A stretch of 64,000 nt of DNA from Solenopsis invicta (GCF_016802725.1 NC_052671.1:5271001-5335000), one strand, 5' to 3'; counted from the stretch's first letter, positions 1 through 13,031 are shown. Notes: generated by a model from the sequence alone, not told the origin. Made by a program: numbers and translations.

Positions 1-249
1 ACATAAAAGCTAATGATGGCGTAATAGTTGCAAATGAAATTGACAAATTTTTTTATGATATTTGTCAAGAAACTTACCGATTGTTGTACGGTTTCAATTA
101 AATAAAAGAGATATTGTGTGGACAGCTTGAACGTTCAAATCGTATTTGCTGGAATGTCACATTACGTTACACATATGTTCTGTGACGCATACACATACAT
201 ACAACACCAAAAAGCATTAGCTATAGTATTATTGAAGACGCTCACACTC

Positions 250-372
250 TTATAGTGTTTCGACTGCAGTGGGTTTTTCGTCCAATTAGAACGGATTGTT
301 CGACGTTCTAATTGGACGATTCCGGGAAATGGTGTCAAACCTGGGTTAAAATCCACTGTAGTCGAAAACGCC
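250..372. repeat. foldback element A (nested inverted repeat)
   Basis: The inner arms are a perfect 15-nt inverted repeat (CGTCCAATTAGAACG at 279-293, complement at 304-318). Outer arms at 261-278 and 348-364 pair again (CGACTGCAGTGGGTTTTT against the reverse complement of AAAATCCACTGTAGTCG). A diverged relative containing CCAATTAGAACG and a similar outer arm lies at about 31285-31370, so this is a dispersed family, probably a MITE-like element. No coding capacity is visible. Confidence 0.6.
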
Positions 373-493
373 ATTATTGAAATTTTATGAGAATTTTTCT
401 TCCTTAAAGCCCGTTGCACAGGTTTAACTATACACCCCATACTGCACCGAAATTTTTCAAAGATATTTCAGAAATATTTCATGTAAAAATTGT

Positions 494-640
494 AACATCT
501 CAGAAACATTGCTAAATGTTTCTGCAACATCTCTGAGACAGCTCTGCAATAGCAAAATGTTCACGATTCTTTTACGTGAAACCTTTCAGAGCTGTCTCAG
601 AGATGTTACAGAAACATTTCGCAATATTTCTTAGATGTTT
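494..640. repeat. foldback element B
   Basis: Arms of about 53 nt (494-546 and 587-639) are inverted copies at about 90% identity, separated by a loop of about 40 nt. Each arm also carries short internal repetitions of a motif like AACATCTCxGA and GAAACAT. The element lies about 600 bp upstream of the ABCB7 start codon. It looks like a small non-autonomous DNA transposon or a simple snap-back sequence. Confidence 0.6.
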
Positions 641-1227
641 CAATTTTTTAAACGAAACATTTTTTAATTGAACAATTTGTGTAACGTAAGATTTTAATTC
701 AGATTAATCTCCCGGTTGTGTCTAAATAAAATTTTCTGCAAATGAAACAGCGTTTCTTAACTTATTTTTTTAATATTCTATATGTCGACTTTCAAAAAAT
801 CGTGTAGATATATTCTTACTATCAGAAAATAATATTTTAAATATATAATGTTAAATCATGTATTTTACGACAGATGATTTATCGACAGCAAAATGGATGT
901 TAGTACGGATAACAACCCACATCCATTTTACGAGACACTGTTTTTAACGATGGGTCGCAAAATGAATGACTTTTCAGTTCATATTCCGGCCAGAATAGAT
1001 ATGCGTCGCTAGTGTACATACCAGGGGGGGAGCAATATTTCCGTTCTAATCATACTTCCACCATGGTTCTAATCGCTGTATCGTGATAAGGTTAGGATTA
1101 TTGTGATTACATGATCATCACGCATGGTTGATATATGTCTATATACAACGTTTTGTAATGGCATTTATTTTAGTATTCAGTTAATATTTTCACAAAAAGA
1201 AAGAACTGAAAAAAAAGAATTATAAAA

Positions 1228-4200
1228 ATGTTAAGCGTACTGTGCGGTCATCTATCGCGCGAAGTACCGCGCAACAAGAAACTGTGGAGTACGACGAAAA
1301 ATACACACTGCAGCGGGATCACGACACGATTAATATTATCTAATAGATTCCACATTGCCGGGCGTATTTCCGTATTTTCCCCACCGGGCGTCAGGGTAAT
1401 GCATCCAATAATTCTGTATTTATAAATGTATTATAACAGTTGTATTTAGTTGCTGACATAATTATGTAAACATGTACTACACGTATATTCTGTGCACACT
1501 TGCTTTAAAATGTTACATAATATTTTATGCTATACATTTATTTTATTATTTAGTTACATATTTTGTTATATTTCAGTTAGTATTTAATTATATAGATTTT
1601 TTTACATTATGATTGTTTTTATTGTCTGAGAAACAAGGCTTTTTTTGTTTGAAAAATAAGAATTTTTTAACAAATTGAAATATTGGAAACGGCATTACCG
1701 GTCGAAAGCAGTTCTTAGTGTTCAATAATTTTTTCTAAGTGAATTTATGGACATTTACATGATTCCCTCAAACTGCGCGCCGCACACACAATTTTTCGTT
1801 AAATTAAAAAGAATTTTTTAATTTATCGAAAAATATATTTGTGCTTAATGCAATTGTACAATCGTCGAATCGAAAAACTCCTATGATTCCCAATAATTCA
1901 GATTCATATACAGTAATTATTTTATGCAACGTTATATTACGTTTTGAGATCTCTTATGTACAAAAAAATTTTAAGCTATTGAAATGTAATACATATATTA
2001 CATAATATGATAATTATAATTAATTTAAAGATTTATTACAGGTAACTTATATGCAATAAAGGTTTTTTGTTACTGATTCTACAGATGTAATATCTGCGTG
2101 TATACAATGGGACGAACGTTGAGAAGACGCTGCCAGAAGAAGAGGCTTAGTTTTGTAAACTCGAATGAGAACACTGATGAATCTTTGATATGTTTAAAAT
2201 CTTGGCTTTTAAGTGAAAACTGCATGTCGATTTCTTATTTTATACCGGAGCATTTTCCTCTCTCAGGCAGAGGTTTAAAAACACTAAAGCGCATAGAGAA
2301 AAATGAAGTACTAATTCAATTACCCCTTCGAATGTTAATAACGACGGATATCTTGATGCAGAGTGACGTTAAAACTTTGTTTCTGTATAGCACTACTGAT
2401 AGTTTTAGTCCTCAATGTATGCTCGCGACGTTTCTTGTATACGAGACGCATTTGGGGATAAAATCGAAGTGGTATCTTTATCTGAAAACACTGCCGCAGT
2501 CTTTCACGAATCCAGATTTTTGTTCAAACAAAGAGAAAGCAATATTACCAGATTTTATTTTACATCCTTTACATCAAGCGCATAAATTGCAAAAAGACTT
2601 TTCTTTGCTAATGAAAGCTGTAAAACGCCTAGATATTAACAGTAGAAACAGTTGTCCTCATTGCAATGCGTGTTTGCAAAAGATAATAACATTTGCAAAG
2701 TATAAATGGGCATACTACGTTGTCAATACACGAGCAGTATATATAGACAATGGAGTATGCAAAGAAAATGTATTCAATATAAAACAGCCGAATAATCTGG
2801 CGCTCGCGCCCTTCTTAGATTTATTTAATCACGATATAAACACTGCCGTTAAAGTATCTATCGTCACTGTGTCAGACTGTCAAAATAAATTTTATCAAAT
2901 TGTCACTTTAAAGCCATTCGACAAAGGATCGCAAGTGTTTATTAATTATGGCGCGCATGACAGTCTTAAGTTGTACATTGATTATGGATTTTTCATTCCA
3001 CACAATCCTCTTGATGAAATTAAGTTTGACATCTTTGACATACAGAGATGTTTTGACGTTTCGAGGAACAAGTTAGATTTTATTATGCTCAACGGCTTCC
3101 ATAAGAGTATGTCATTTACTCGCGACGGTCTAAATTATAATGCGACGATAACATTATTTATATTGAGTACAAAATTGGAGAGGAACCGTTGGAATCTAAA
3201 GATGTATAGCGAAACGTTTGATACAAATGAACGTTATACAATCAATAAGCTAGGAATAAATATTTTAAACTTGAAAAAAATGGAATATGTGTATATTTTA
3301 AATAACATGAGGAATGTAAAACTCAGGAGTTTGAGCTTTTCAATCGCGATTAATCTCGTAGAAGAATATATTAATATCTTAGATGCGGCATTTAACTGTA
3401 TGGAGAAAACATAGTTATATTAAATATTTTACAGTATAATATAAAAATTATTTTGTACAATATAATACACAAAATATGTTTAGAAAATGCATTTTGTACT
3501 GCATGTGTAATTGTATTAAACATAAGATATCTTGTTTTTACAAAACATTGTGATGTTAGAATAATAAATAGCGATCGAAGTATTTCTCTAATTTTTTTCT
3601 CATTCATTGCGTGCAAAAAATATATATTTTTTAAAATTACTATATATATATAAATGTTTTAAAAATGCGCTAAATTTTTCTCAAACCGTAAATTTTTTTA
3701 TGTAAATAATAGTTTACCAATTTATCATACTATATGTTTTGTTACGCAAAATAAAGGTGATCAGTTTCTCATTTAATTTTACATTAATTATTCTTCAAAG
3801 ATTTTGATTTGACGAAGCACATGAATACATTTGTTACATGTTTATATAATTCTATATAAATATATAATTATCAGGCTTGTCGCGACATAAATTAATTATT
3901 TATAAAAATTAAATATTGCTATATATTTTATAGTGTTGCAGTGGCAATGTGATCGACCGTGCTCAGAAAAAGAAAAATGTGCCGCAATCTAAGTCTGTCG
4001 TGCCGCCAGTGAAATTTGTATCAGTTGTTACTGGATTAACCGGAGCGAAGCCTGGCCAGCAGAAAAGAAACTGTTTCCATCCTGGCATCTCTAGTTTGAG
4101 CAGAGATGTCATTGATTTACGGGATAAATCAGTTACCAGTACGGACATGCTAAAGGGCATGCTCAGATACATTTGGCCAGAAGTAAGTAATATTGTGTTA

Positions 4201-7153
4201 CCTAGAGTTCAAGCAATATGTACAATATTTATACTTATTTATTATATTTATTTATTGTATTTTTGTAGGATGATCCAGAAATACGGAAAAGAGTGAAAAT
4301 AGCAGTGGGTCTACTTGTAGGAGCTAAAGTTTTAAACGTTCTAGTGCCATTTATTTTCAAGTATGCCATAGATATTTTAAACGCCCATACAGCGGCGGTA
4401 TCTGGTAGTGCTGCTATGAATTTAACAACTGCACCTGCAACAGTCGCGACTGTAGCAACCTCACTACTTGTAGGATGTAGGGATTCTAACGTCTTATTTT
4501 GGAATATTTTAAGTCTTTCAGTGCTATGACCGTATAAACATGTTTAACTTTAAGAGTAAACAAAACTAATAAACAAAAATTGAAGAACGTTAATTTCGTG
4601 TACGCAAGATTTATTTGTTAAACTCACTATTTCTTTTACTTTTTTACTTTTACTTTTTCATTGAAAGTATTCAGCACTGAAAAAATTGATATGTAACAAA
4701 GATTTCATATTACATACATGATTTTAAATAATTCCAGAGTGATCTTCTTTGCAGATGGAATAGCACGAGCCGGAGCAGCCGGTTTTAGCGAGCTTAGGAA
4801 CGCGGTTTTCGCAAAAGTCGCGCAACACTCTATTCGTAAAATAGCGAAAAACGTTTTTGTACATCTGCACAATCTCGATATGGCCTTTCATTTAAACAGA
4901 CAGACTGGTGCTTTATCGAAGGTAATTATTCAGAATTCAATTTTTTTCTTTTATTATTTTTATATTAAAACTATGTACTTGAAAAATGTTTATACCTTGC
5001 AGACAATCGATCGTGGCAGTCGCGGTATTAATTTTGTTCTAAACGCCATGGTATTTAACATTGTGCCTACAATATTCGAACTGGCGTTGGTTAGCGTGAT
5101 ATTGGGGATAAAATGTGGACCGGAATACTCGGCAGTTGCATTGAGTTGCGTAGGTATTTATACCATATTCACGCTGGGTGTTACGCAGTGGCGTACCAAA
5201 TTCAGAATACGTATGAATCAAGCGGAAAATGAGGCAGGCAATAAAGCAATAGATTCGCTCATCAATTACGAAACTGTAAAGGTCAGTAGGAAATTTCGTT
5301 CAAATTTCTTTTAAAGAGGGTTAAAAAAATGGTTTTAAATTTATATTATTCTTTGCCTTATAGTATTTTAACAACGAAAAGTTCGAAGCGGAAAGATACG
5401 ATCAATCTTTGAAGAAATATGAAACGTCGTCCCTCAAGACCAGCACGAGCTTAGCAATGTTGAATTTCGGACAGAATGCCATTTTCAGCGGTGCACTGAG
5501 TCTTATCATGGTACTGGCAGCGCAAAATATCGTAAATGGTATCACTAATTTATAGTTGTTTCTTTAGTTTATAAAATCAAATTATAGAATACTTCTAGAA
5601 AAAAATTAACGCCTATATATTTTTTATATTATTATAGATATTTTACAAATATTTATGTTTTATAAGTATTGTATAAATATGTAAAATATTTTATTTATGA
5701 ATAATATTTAATATTTAAATATATAATATTTAAAACATTAAAATATATTTTATATTTTTATATTTTATAGGTACTATGACTGTTGGTGACTTAGTGATGG
5801 TGAACGCCTTGTTATTTCAACTTTCAGTTCCCTTAGGCTTTTTAGGCTCTGTCTATCGAGAAGTGAGACAAGCTTTTATCGACATGCAAACTATGTTTAT
5901 TCTCATGACAACGGACACTGCAATCAAAGTAAGATTGTTTGGATGCAAAGTATTAAAAGTCATCTATCCTTTCATCTATAATATAATTCACATAATCTGT
6001 AATTCGCAAATAATCAAATTGTTCTTTGGATCTTTATTAACAGTCAAAAGAAAACGCATTAAGATTTCATGTGACGCCAGATTCGTCGGAAATTCAATTT
6101 AAAAACGTAAATTTCCAATATGTTGAAGGAAAGTCTATTTTTAAAAATGTATCGTTCACTATACCGAGTGGCAAAAAGGTTGCTATTGTTGGAGGATCTG
6201 GTTGTGGGTAAGGTATATACAAATCTAACATCTGATACATACAAGACTAACTGATTATAGATTCATTAATGCTTAATATTTAATAATTGTTGATAATACG
6301 ATTACTTCATACTCTCTTTTATATTTTAGTAAAACTACAATTGTAAGATTGCTGTACAGATTTTTTGAGCCACAGAGTGGCAATATTTACATCAACAATC
6401 AGAACATTCGAGATATTGATTTGGAAGATCTCAGACAATGTATTTCAATTGTGCCACAGGTAATATGTGTTTCTATAATTCTGATAAATAAGGCTAATTA
6501 TTTTATGCACAAATACTGTAGGACTTGTTACAATTCATTAAAAATTGCAGGATACAGTGCTTTTTCACGAAAGCATATTTTATAACCTGCACTATGGCAA
6601 TTTGCGAAAATCACACGACGAAGTTTTCGAAGCTGCGAAAATGGCAAATTTACACAACTCGATACTGAAATGGCCGCAAGGATATGATACACCTGTAGGC
6701 GAACGTGGTTTAAAGTTGAGTGGAGGAGAAAAACAAAGGGTTGCGATTGCTAGAGCAATTTTAAAAGACAGTCCCATATTGATTTTCGATGAAGCTACCT
6801 CCTCGTTAGACTCCATTACAGAACATGTAAGTTTCAGGATTGCTATATCTTGTCGTATTATTTAAAGAACGCATAGACTTTAATAATTTTTTTTTTTACA
6901 GAACATACTTGATGCTCTGCGTAAAGCGACAGAAAAACGGACTTCAATCGTAATTGCACATCGTTTATTGACAGTAATGGATGCTGACGATATACTTGTT
7001 CTAGATCAGGGTAATTTAGTCGAAAGAGGCACCCACGAATCATTATTATCTATACCAAATTCTTTTTATAGCAAATTATGGGAGGCTCAATATTTAGGTA
7101 TGAAAAAGTCTCAAGAACAAAAAGAAGAAAGTCAAGTCGAACAGCTTAATTGA
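1228..7153 (+). CDS. ABCB7: ABCB7/Atm1-type mitochondrial ABC transporter
   Basis: Coding exons: 1228-1395, 3934-4182, 4269-4476, 4755-4921, 5003-5281, 5364-5538, 5771-5928, 6044-6207, 6330-6459, 6551-6826, 6902-7153. All phases agree, giving 741 residues, the usual family length. By homology it is an inner-membrane half-transporter that exports a sulfur/glutathione compound needed for cytosolic iron-sulfur proteins. Exon 1 is rich in Arg, Lys, Ser and Thr with one acidic residue, as expected of a mitochondrial presequence. The transmembrane part contains the family strings RAGAAGFSELRNAVF and SLINYETVKYFNNE. The ATPase has Walker A GGSGCGKT (518-525), signature LSGGEKQ (622-628) and Walker B ILIFDEA (642-648). 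Exon 2 is taken from the TATAG acceptor at 3933 because the GCAG at 3941 would break the frame; exon 1 is the least certain part. Intron 1 (2.5 kb) contains the SETD4 gene. Confidence 0.93.
2107..3414 (+). CDS. SETD4: SETD4-like SET-domain lysine methyltransferase
   Basis: A single open frame of 435 residues, close to the about 440 of vertebrate SETD4. Family marks: GRG at 54-56 near the start of the SET domain, the split-SET insertion, VNTRAVY (207-213), the N-H pair at 241-242 (DLFNHD), INYGAHD at 279-285 and YGF at 293-295, followed by a Rubisco-LSMT-like C-terminal region. SETD4 proteins methylate lysines; histone H4K20 in quiescent cells has been reported for the family. The first in-frame ATG (2107) was chosen; a frame-matched GTG at 2098 is unlikely. 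A good splice acceptor (GATTCTACAG, ending 2084) just upstream suggests a spliced 5' leader. The whole gene lies in ABCB7 intron 1 on the same strand. AATAAA strings near 3563 and 3750 could end the transcript. Confidence 0.9.
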   Translation: MGRTLRRRCQKKRLSFVNSNENTDESLICLKSWLLSENCMSISYFIPEHFPLSGRGLKTLKRIEKNEVLIQLPLRMLITTDILMQSDVKTLFLYSTTDSFSPQCMLATFLVYETHLGIKSKWYLYLKTLPQSFTNPDFCSNKEKAILPDFILHPLHQAHKLQKDFSLLMKAVKRLDINSRNSCPHCNACLQKIITFAKYKWAYYVVNTRAVYIDNGVCKENVFNIKQPNNLALAPFLDLFNHDINTAVKVSIVTVSDCQNKFYQIVTLKPFDKGSQVFINYGAHDSLKLYIDYGFFIPHNPLDEIKFDIFDIQRCFDVSRNKLDFIMLNGFHKSMSFTRDGLNYNATITLFILSTKLERNRWNLKMYSETFDTNERYTINKLGINILNLKKMEYVYILNNMRNVKLRSLSFSIAINLVEEYINILDAAFNCMEKT

Positions 7154-7568
7154 AGATAATATAATCTATTACCTTAAATCTCTATAACCGAGATTTGGCA
7201 AATGTATAAATTATGTAAAAATAATAGATTATTATCTGTGAAATTTTATTAAATATCACAGTGCTGTGTATACAAATATAAGTATTAAAAATAGACGACG
7301 ATATTTATGTGAATGTTAGTTTATTTAGGAATCAATTATTTCAAATATTGTTTTATACGTTAAATTTAACAGAGAGTGATAAAACTTTTGTGCATGAGAT
7401 GTACAAAAATAATTTCATAAATATATTTAAAAATGTCAAAATATTACAATGCTGTGCATACAAATATAAGTATCAAAGATAAGCGACAATATTTGTTACA
7501 AAGTTACTGTATATATTAAATAATAATAAATATTACGTTTGTGATCTTTTTATTAGTCTTCAATAGCG

Positions 7569-7622
<54 letters not shown>

Positions 7623-8534
7623 CTATCTTTATTAATATCTATATATAGTAGTATATATTACATAATTTTCTTTCCTATATTAAAAAATGTTATTAAATAA
7701 TTCTCATATAATGCAATGTTAAAATATTTATAAAATTATTTGTGAAATGTAATTTAGGCAGAATAAAGAGAAGTTATTAAAACATAAAAAAAAAATATAT
7801 ATATATATAATATACTTAATCAGTTTAATATTAAAATTGAATTTTCTGTTTATTATGGATAAAATTTGAACTGCAATAAATAATTAATCAAAGATCTTAA
7901 TATTTAACATGTGTTTTAATGTTAAGAATTATTTTATTTTAGATTAATGAAAAGATCATTGATTACTAATGCTTGCACAGATGTTGCCATGCCAACCATT
8001 TGAAACAGTTATGGTTGCCGACTAGCCTGCAATGAGCATTTGACAGTTCTTTGACAATTTGATGCTATAAAGATGAATTACACGCATTTACAACGCGAGT
8101 TGTAACATACGCTGCGTCTACATATAAAATGCAAACTGAAGCCTCTATCTTACCAGTAGTACAACTTAACACAACTGTGCACAAAACAGTCACTAGGTAA
8201 ATTAAACTTTGAGAGTATCAACATATAAATTATGATGTAATTAAATATTAATGTTAGATATATTATAAAGTTCTATACATGTGTATAAAGTTATATATAT
8301 GTATTTTAGATTTAAAAATTTATCTATCTTTTATATGTTAAATATAATATGTAATTTGTAGAAAAACAAAGCCTTGTTCAAAAGACTCAACACTGGAATC
8401 CAAAAAATTGTTACCTTGCAAAAATATATTACTTCCAAACAAAAAATGCTTAAATCCCTTACTTGGTTTGTATAAAAACTTATTAGAATATACTTACATT
8501 GTAATATTTTATCATGTTGTAAATACATATATAG
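7154..8534. other. ABCB7 3' region and LCA5 5' region
   Basis: Very AT-rich. It holds a direct repeat (about 7254-7310 and 7440-7495, built round GCTGTGxATACAAATATAAGTAT) in the presumed ABCB7 3' UTR and a pure TA microsatellite at 7570-7621. From about 7980 the composition rises slightly. A plausible noncoding first exon of the next gene ends at the donor CACTAG|gtaaat at 8196; the ATG at 8129 inside it is discussed under rejected items. Confidence 0.45.
7570..7621. repeat. (TA)n microsatellite
   Basis: About 26 uninterrupted TA units downstream of ABCB7. Simple-sequence repeat with no further function visible. Confidence 0.95.
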
Positions 8535-8554
8535 GTGCGCCATATAGAGACAGC

Positions 8555-11500
8555 ATGAAGCAGCAATCACTGGGCAATCACTCAGGTGAACCAAAATCTG
8601 GTAATAAAAGTATGCTTGGCCAAAGGGTAATGTCAGCGAAAATGCTTCGTTTTAAACAATTACAAAATCAATTAGCTGACGCACACTACCATCTCAATGT
8701 AAGTACCAAAAATTGTGACATCTAATTTAATATTGAAGATATTTAACATAAAATTGATTTTTTCTTGTAGGAATTAGCTAATGAAAATAGATTATTAAAG
8801 GCACTGCAGAAAAGACAGGATTCTGCATTGAGGCGTTACGAGGGAACAAATGCCGAGTTACCGCGGCTTATAAATTCGCATCATGAAGAGCTAAGAGTAC
8901 TTCAAACAAAATATAAGAAGCTGAAGGAATTACATAAGGATACGTGCAACCTGCTAAGGGAAAAAGAAAATGAACTTTACTCTGCGAATGTAAGTTTTTC
9001 ATAATATATTCAGATAATATTGTTGTTTATAAAATAATAAAATATATGAATGTTTCATTTTTTGTGTCCATATAAATTTCTCAAAATTCTCATTTACAGT
9101 CACAAAATAAACATCTATTGCAACTGAGTAAAGATCGAAATCTTGAGGAGAGAGAAAAATTACAGTTACAATTATCCGACATGAATTATAAAATGCAACA
9201 GCAACAAGAAACTATACAGGTGACTTTCAACGTTTACTTTTAGAAATTACATTTACATAAATAAAAAAAATTAAGTACGCTAATTACATTGTTAGATTAT
9301 ATTATTTATGTTATAAAACTAAGGCTTTAGCAAAAATATTTCTTTTGCAGCTATTACATAGAAAACTCGCTCTTGAAACTAAGAGTTTGAAGCATCAATT
9401 ACATGTTGAGATTTCTAAACACAAAGAGACACAGAAGAACTTACAAGAGACGATAGAGAAATTGAAAAGTTTAGAATGTTTATTAGACAATAGAGAAAAA
9501 AGATTGTATTGTAATGGTCAATTGCCAATTTATAGCAAAGAAAAAAACTTAGGTAGTCATTCTCTCACAAATCTCAGGGATGTCAGGTAGAAAAATTATA
9601 TTTGCATTTTGTCTAATAATATGTAAAATAATATGTAAAATTTTTTATATAATGTTCTATATTTTAGCATCTCTAATTCAATTAAAGCGTCTAGTAGAAA
9701 TAAAAGGAGTGAAAATGGTACGCCAAAGGATAATTTGGTGAGCATACTGTAATTTGTATGTGATCAAGCGTTTAAGTAATTAAGCATTCACAAAGATTTC
9801 ATAAATTCAACGTGATTACAGCCATCACTCGACATATTGGAATCCAATGATGATGAAAAAGTAACTCGGCCAACAAATAATGTTAATCACAATCATTCAG
9901 TAGATCAGTTAAAGTCAGAAACAATGGCAAACTTTCAACAGATACGAAAGTTTCGTTTACAAAGATCGCCACACATGCGTAAAACTGCTTATTCTATGGA
10001 TGATTTGAGATCAAAGGATTCGGAAACGAGAGTACGTGATGATGAAAAAGTCACATCGATAGATTACAAAGCGATGGAGAGGGACGAGTTAAATAATCAA
10101 AGTGAAAGTGGCAAATTGAGAAAATTATTCAGCCGAATAAAAAATCAGAATTCACAAAAATTGCAGAGGCAATTGAACGCTGATTTCGATTATTCGTCCG
10201 AAGATGGAGAAAGTGAGAATGCTAACGAATATTTCATTCAGTCTTACAACGCCCCACAGAGATCTAGAGAATTGTACGCAAGGTATGTGTGTATACACTA
10301 CTTAGAAAAAAAGTTGTTAACTTGACTCAATTTTTCAATTTTTTATGTTTTTAAATTATATAGATTTAAATATATTAAGTTAAATATATAAATTGAACTG
10401 AAGAAAGAATTTTCAACTTAATCAAGTTGAAAAATTTATTCAAGTTAACAACTTGTCAGTGTAAGAAGAATATATCCTGAGAAATCACATAAAGCAATAT
10501 TATATAATGAAATCTTTATAAAAATAAATAAAAAGTGAAAATATAAGCGTGGTAATTAGAGGGGAAAATTTTAATTACAACTAAAAGTATAAATATATGT
10601 GTAAATATAAGTAATAAATACGAGTATAAATATAATTTATTTATAATATCTGACGTTTCTTTTTATGTAAATTTTTTGGGAGACATACATATTTATGTAA
10701 TTATATTAATATAATGGTTTCCTGATTTTGATTCAGTGCTACAGTGTTTCTTTGCTGTATTTGTTTTAGATTGATTAATAGCACAGATACCTCCGACACT
10801 TTGGATGATATAATGAAAAAGGCAAGAAACTACAGCGACGAAGACGAGGAAGAGTTTAGTACACGTCTAGCGGAAGACTTAACGTTTCAGAAGTATGAGA
10901 GTAAATCGAAAGTATTACGTCATAGGCATAACGATCTTTATGAGAGTGGCTCCGACGTTGATTCCGAAGGGAAGATAAATACGAACGGAGATTCTTCCAT
11001 TGAAAGCAATGGCTTTCAAACCAGTTTATCTAGGTACGCTGAAGAACACTTCGATAAATCTTTTAACAGTGCCATTCATTCAGAATACAACACTTTGGAC
11101 GTCGCGGAACGGTCTATGGAGAGATTAAAGGGTGCACAGTTGCAGAGGATATCAGATAACGTTCGAGACGACGTCAATGTAGGAAGTACAGAGATTCCTC
11201 AACAATTTTCAAACTCAAACAAAATGTCGTTGGATAAACAATTTTTGGACAGTAATGGAATAGACGACTTCCTTACGGACATCAAAAGAGAAGATTGTAC
11301 AAAAGAGGAAGGAAGAAAAATTTTGGAAGATCAGCCAGTGTATGTAGACATGTCGCATGACAAGATTTATCATGATATAGATAACACAAATGAAAAAATG
11401 GAAACTTTGACGAGTTCGAAGAGGAAGACAGTGGAGAAAGACTCACAGCAAGTCTATGAAAAAGAAGCTGCGATTAATCGTTCGGATGGGAGCAGTCAGC

Positions 11501-11967
11501 CCGTGGACAATTTGGAAAAAGAATATCTTGGGACTGAAGAGAAGGAAATAGCCAGTACAATGTACCATGACAGTGGGGAAACATCAAATAAAAATATCAG
11601 TATAAGAACGCAAAATAAACTAAACGTTTCATTAGAAGATGTTGACAAATCGTTCAACGTGTCTCCTCAGACTGAGCAGAGTAATAAGAGCGAAATGAAA
11701 GAGGTGATACAAACGAGTGACAAGAAGACAATTAATTACAACAAAGAGAAGCTGTTGGCCACGATGAAAGCTATCGATGACAATGAAAATATCGAGTTCC
11801 TAAACCAAAGAATTAAGAATGCCAACGTGAATCGGATGCAGATAATGGAGAATCTACATCGGGGTTTACCCGCGCACTCGAAGCCGAAGCGCGATATTAT
11901 TAGAGATATATTCGAAGACAATCACATAGAAAGTAAAGTCAGGAGCACCTGTAGTAAATCTCATTGA
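8555..11967 (+). CDS. LCA5: lebercilin (LCA5)-like coiled-coil protein
   Basis: Coding exons: 8555-8698, 8771-8989, 9100-9219, 9351-9586, 9668-9737, 9822-10282, 10770-11967. All junctions stay in frame, giving 815 residues. The first roughly 215 residues are a heptad-rich coiled coil with the lebercilin pattern: RVMSAKMLRFKQLQNQLAD, then LRRYEGTNAELPRL, then LSKDRNLEEREKLQLQL. Lebercilin binds the ciliary axoneme and intraflagellar transport machinery; in insects this would point to ciliated sensory neurons and perhaps sperm. The long last exon (399 codons) is acidic, Asn/Ser/Glu/Lys-rich and probably disordered. The start is uncertain: the frame is open upstream to the acceptor at 8534, so a coding upstream exon is possible, but ATG 8555 gives a full coiled coil. 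Confidence 0.85.
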
Positions 11968-13031
11968 AATTTTAGAAACGATTGTTTTAAGGATCATAAT
12001 AAATAGCACAAGACCTACTTTCGTCTCGCTTTTCTTAATTTCGACAAAAAATATTAAAAATGAAGTATTTAAAGAAGGAATACATTTTTTTTGGTGTATT
12101 GAAGTTTTCATCAATTTGCTTGAAGATATCATTGCATATATTTCTTCAAAATAACAAATGCAATGTACACTGCATCTTTATTTCATTTCTTCATCTATTT
12201 TCTATAATTAAAATGAAACTAAGTATATATTATTAAAATGAAACTAAGTATATATTATTTTATATAAATAAATAAAAGAAATTTTCTTCATCTATTTTCT
12301 ATAATTAAAATGAAACTAAGTACATATTATTAAAATGAAACTAAGTATATATTATTTTATATAAATAAATAAAAGAAATTTAAACAAATGTAAAGTTTTT
12401 TTTCAATGTTAGATCTTTATCAGTTATCTTTATTATTTTATAGTAAAAATTTATTAAGTTGAATGTATCCCAATTGTACTTTAATTCCTGATTGTAGATT
12501 AATTGTTTTAATTCTGCCCTTTTTATTTATATTTTTAAAATACATTTGTATATTTTAACTATTAATTTTTAAAAAGAGAAAAGGAACGTAGCTAAAGTGT
12601 AAAAAGTGCAATTGTAAAAAGAACAGTATTGCAAAGAATTAATAAACAATATGAACTTACGTTAATTTACGATTACTCAATTTAATAATTTAATTTAACC
12701 GTGCTCTCACTTTATTTCTTGTTACTTATTCTCTCTGAAGATCGAATGTATTTAATCGTATGTATTTAATTTTTAATGCAACAAGTGCAATAAAAAGCAA
12801 CGCTGATCATTTCAATGTGCAGGGCAGTGCATTGCATATAACAGACAACTCGATATTTGTAAATAAATATAAACATAAATTACCGAGAAGACAATGAAAA
12901 TTATTTAAATAATTTTAGTCTCCTAGCAATCGATTTTTTATTTAACCTTTAATTTTTATTCGGACAAAAACGGACACGAACAGTTGTCAATGGTTTAATA
13001 CCAATACGACCGTACGTCGCTTACTGTCAAC
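11968..13031. other. LCA5-TRAPPC3 intergenic region
   Basis: AT-rich 3' UTR and spacer. Its notable content is the 97-bp tandem duplication at 12187-12380, listed separately. The last 70 bases before TRAPPC3 are less AT-rich and probably form its promoter and 5' UTR. No other coding signal is seen. Confidence 0.5.
12187..12380. repeat. 97-bp tandem duplication with internal repeat
   Basis: Two adjacent copies with a period of 97 bp (starts at 12187 and 12284) are almost identical. Within each copy a shorter unit, ATTAAAATGAAACTAAGTA, is itself repeated twice. The near identity suggests recent duplication. It lies in the presumed 3' flank of the LCA5-like gene. Confidence 0.85.

Larger units (their letters stand above)
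1..1227. other. 5' flank of ABCB7, no gene seen
   Basis: No coding sequence is supported here. The stretch holds two foldback elements (about 250-372 and 494-640, listed separately), a short inverted repeat near 889-932 (arms AAAATGGATGT/ACATCCATTTT), and AT-rich sequence up to the ABCB7 start. A G run at 1024-1030 and a CCACCATGG-like string near 1060 are not followed by a usable frame. The core promoter of ABCB7 should lie within the last few hundred bases, but I see no clear TATA or initiator. Confidence 0.5.

Noticed and set aside
8129..8196. Coding first exon for the lebercilin-like gene starting at ATG 8129
   Set aside because: Splicing from the donor at 8196 to the acceptor at 8534 puts a TAG a few codons into the next exon, so it is more likely 5' UTR.
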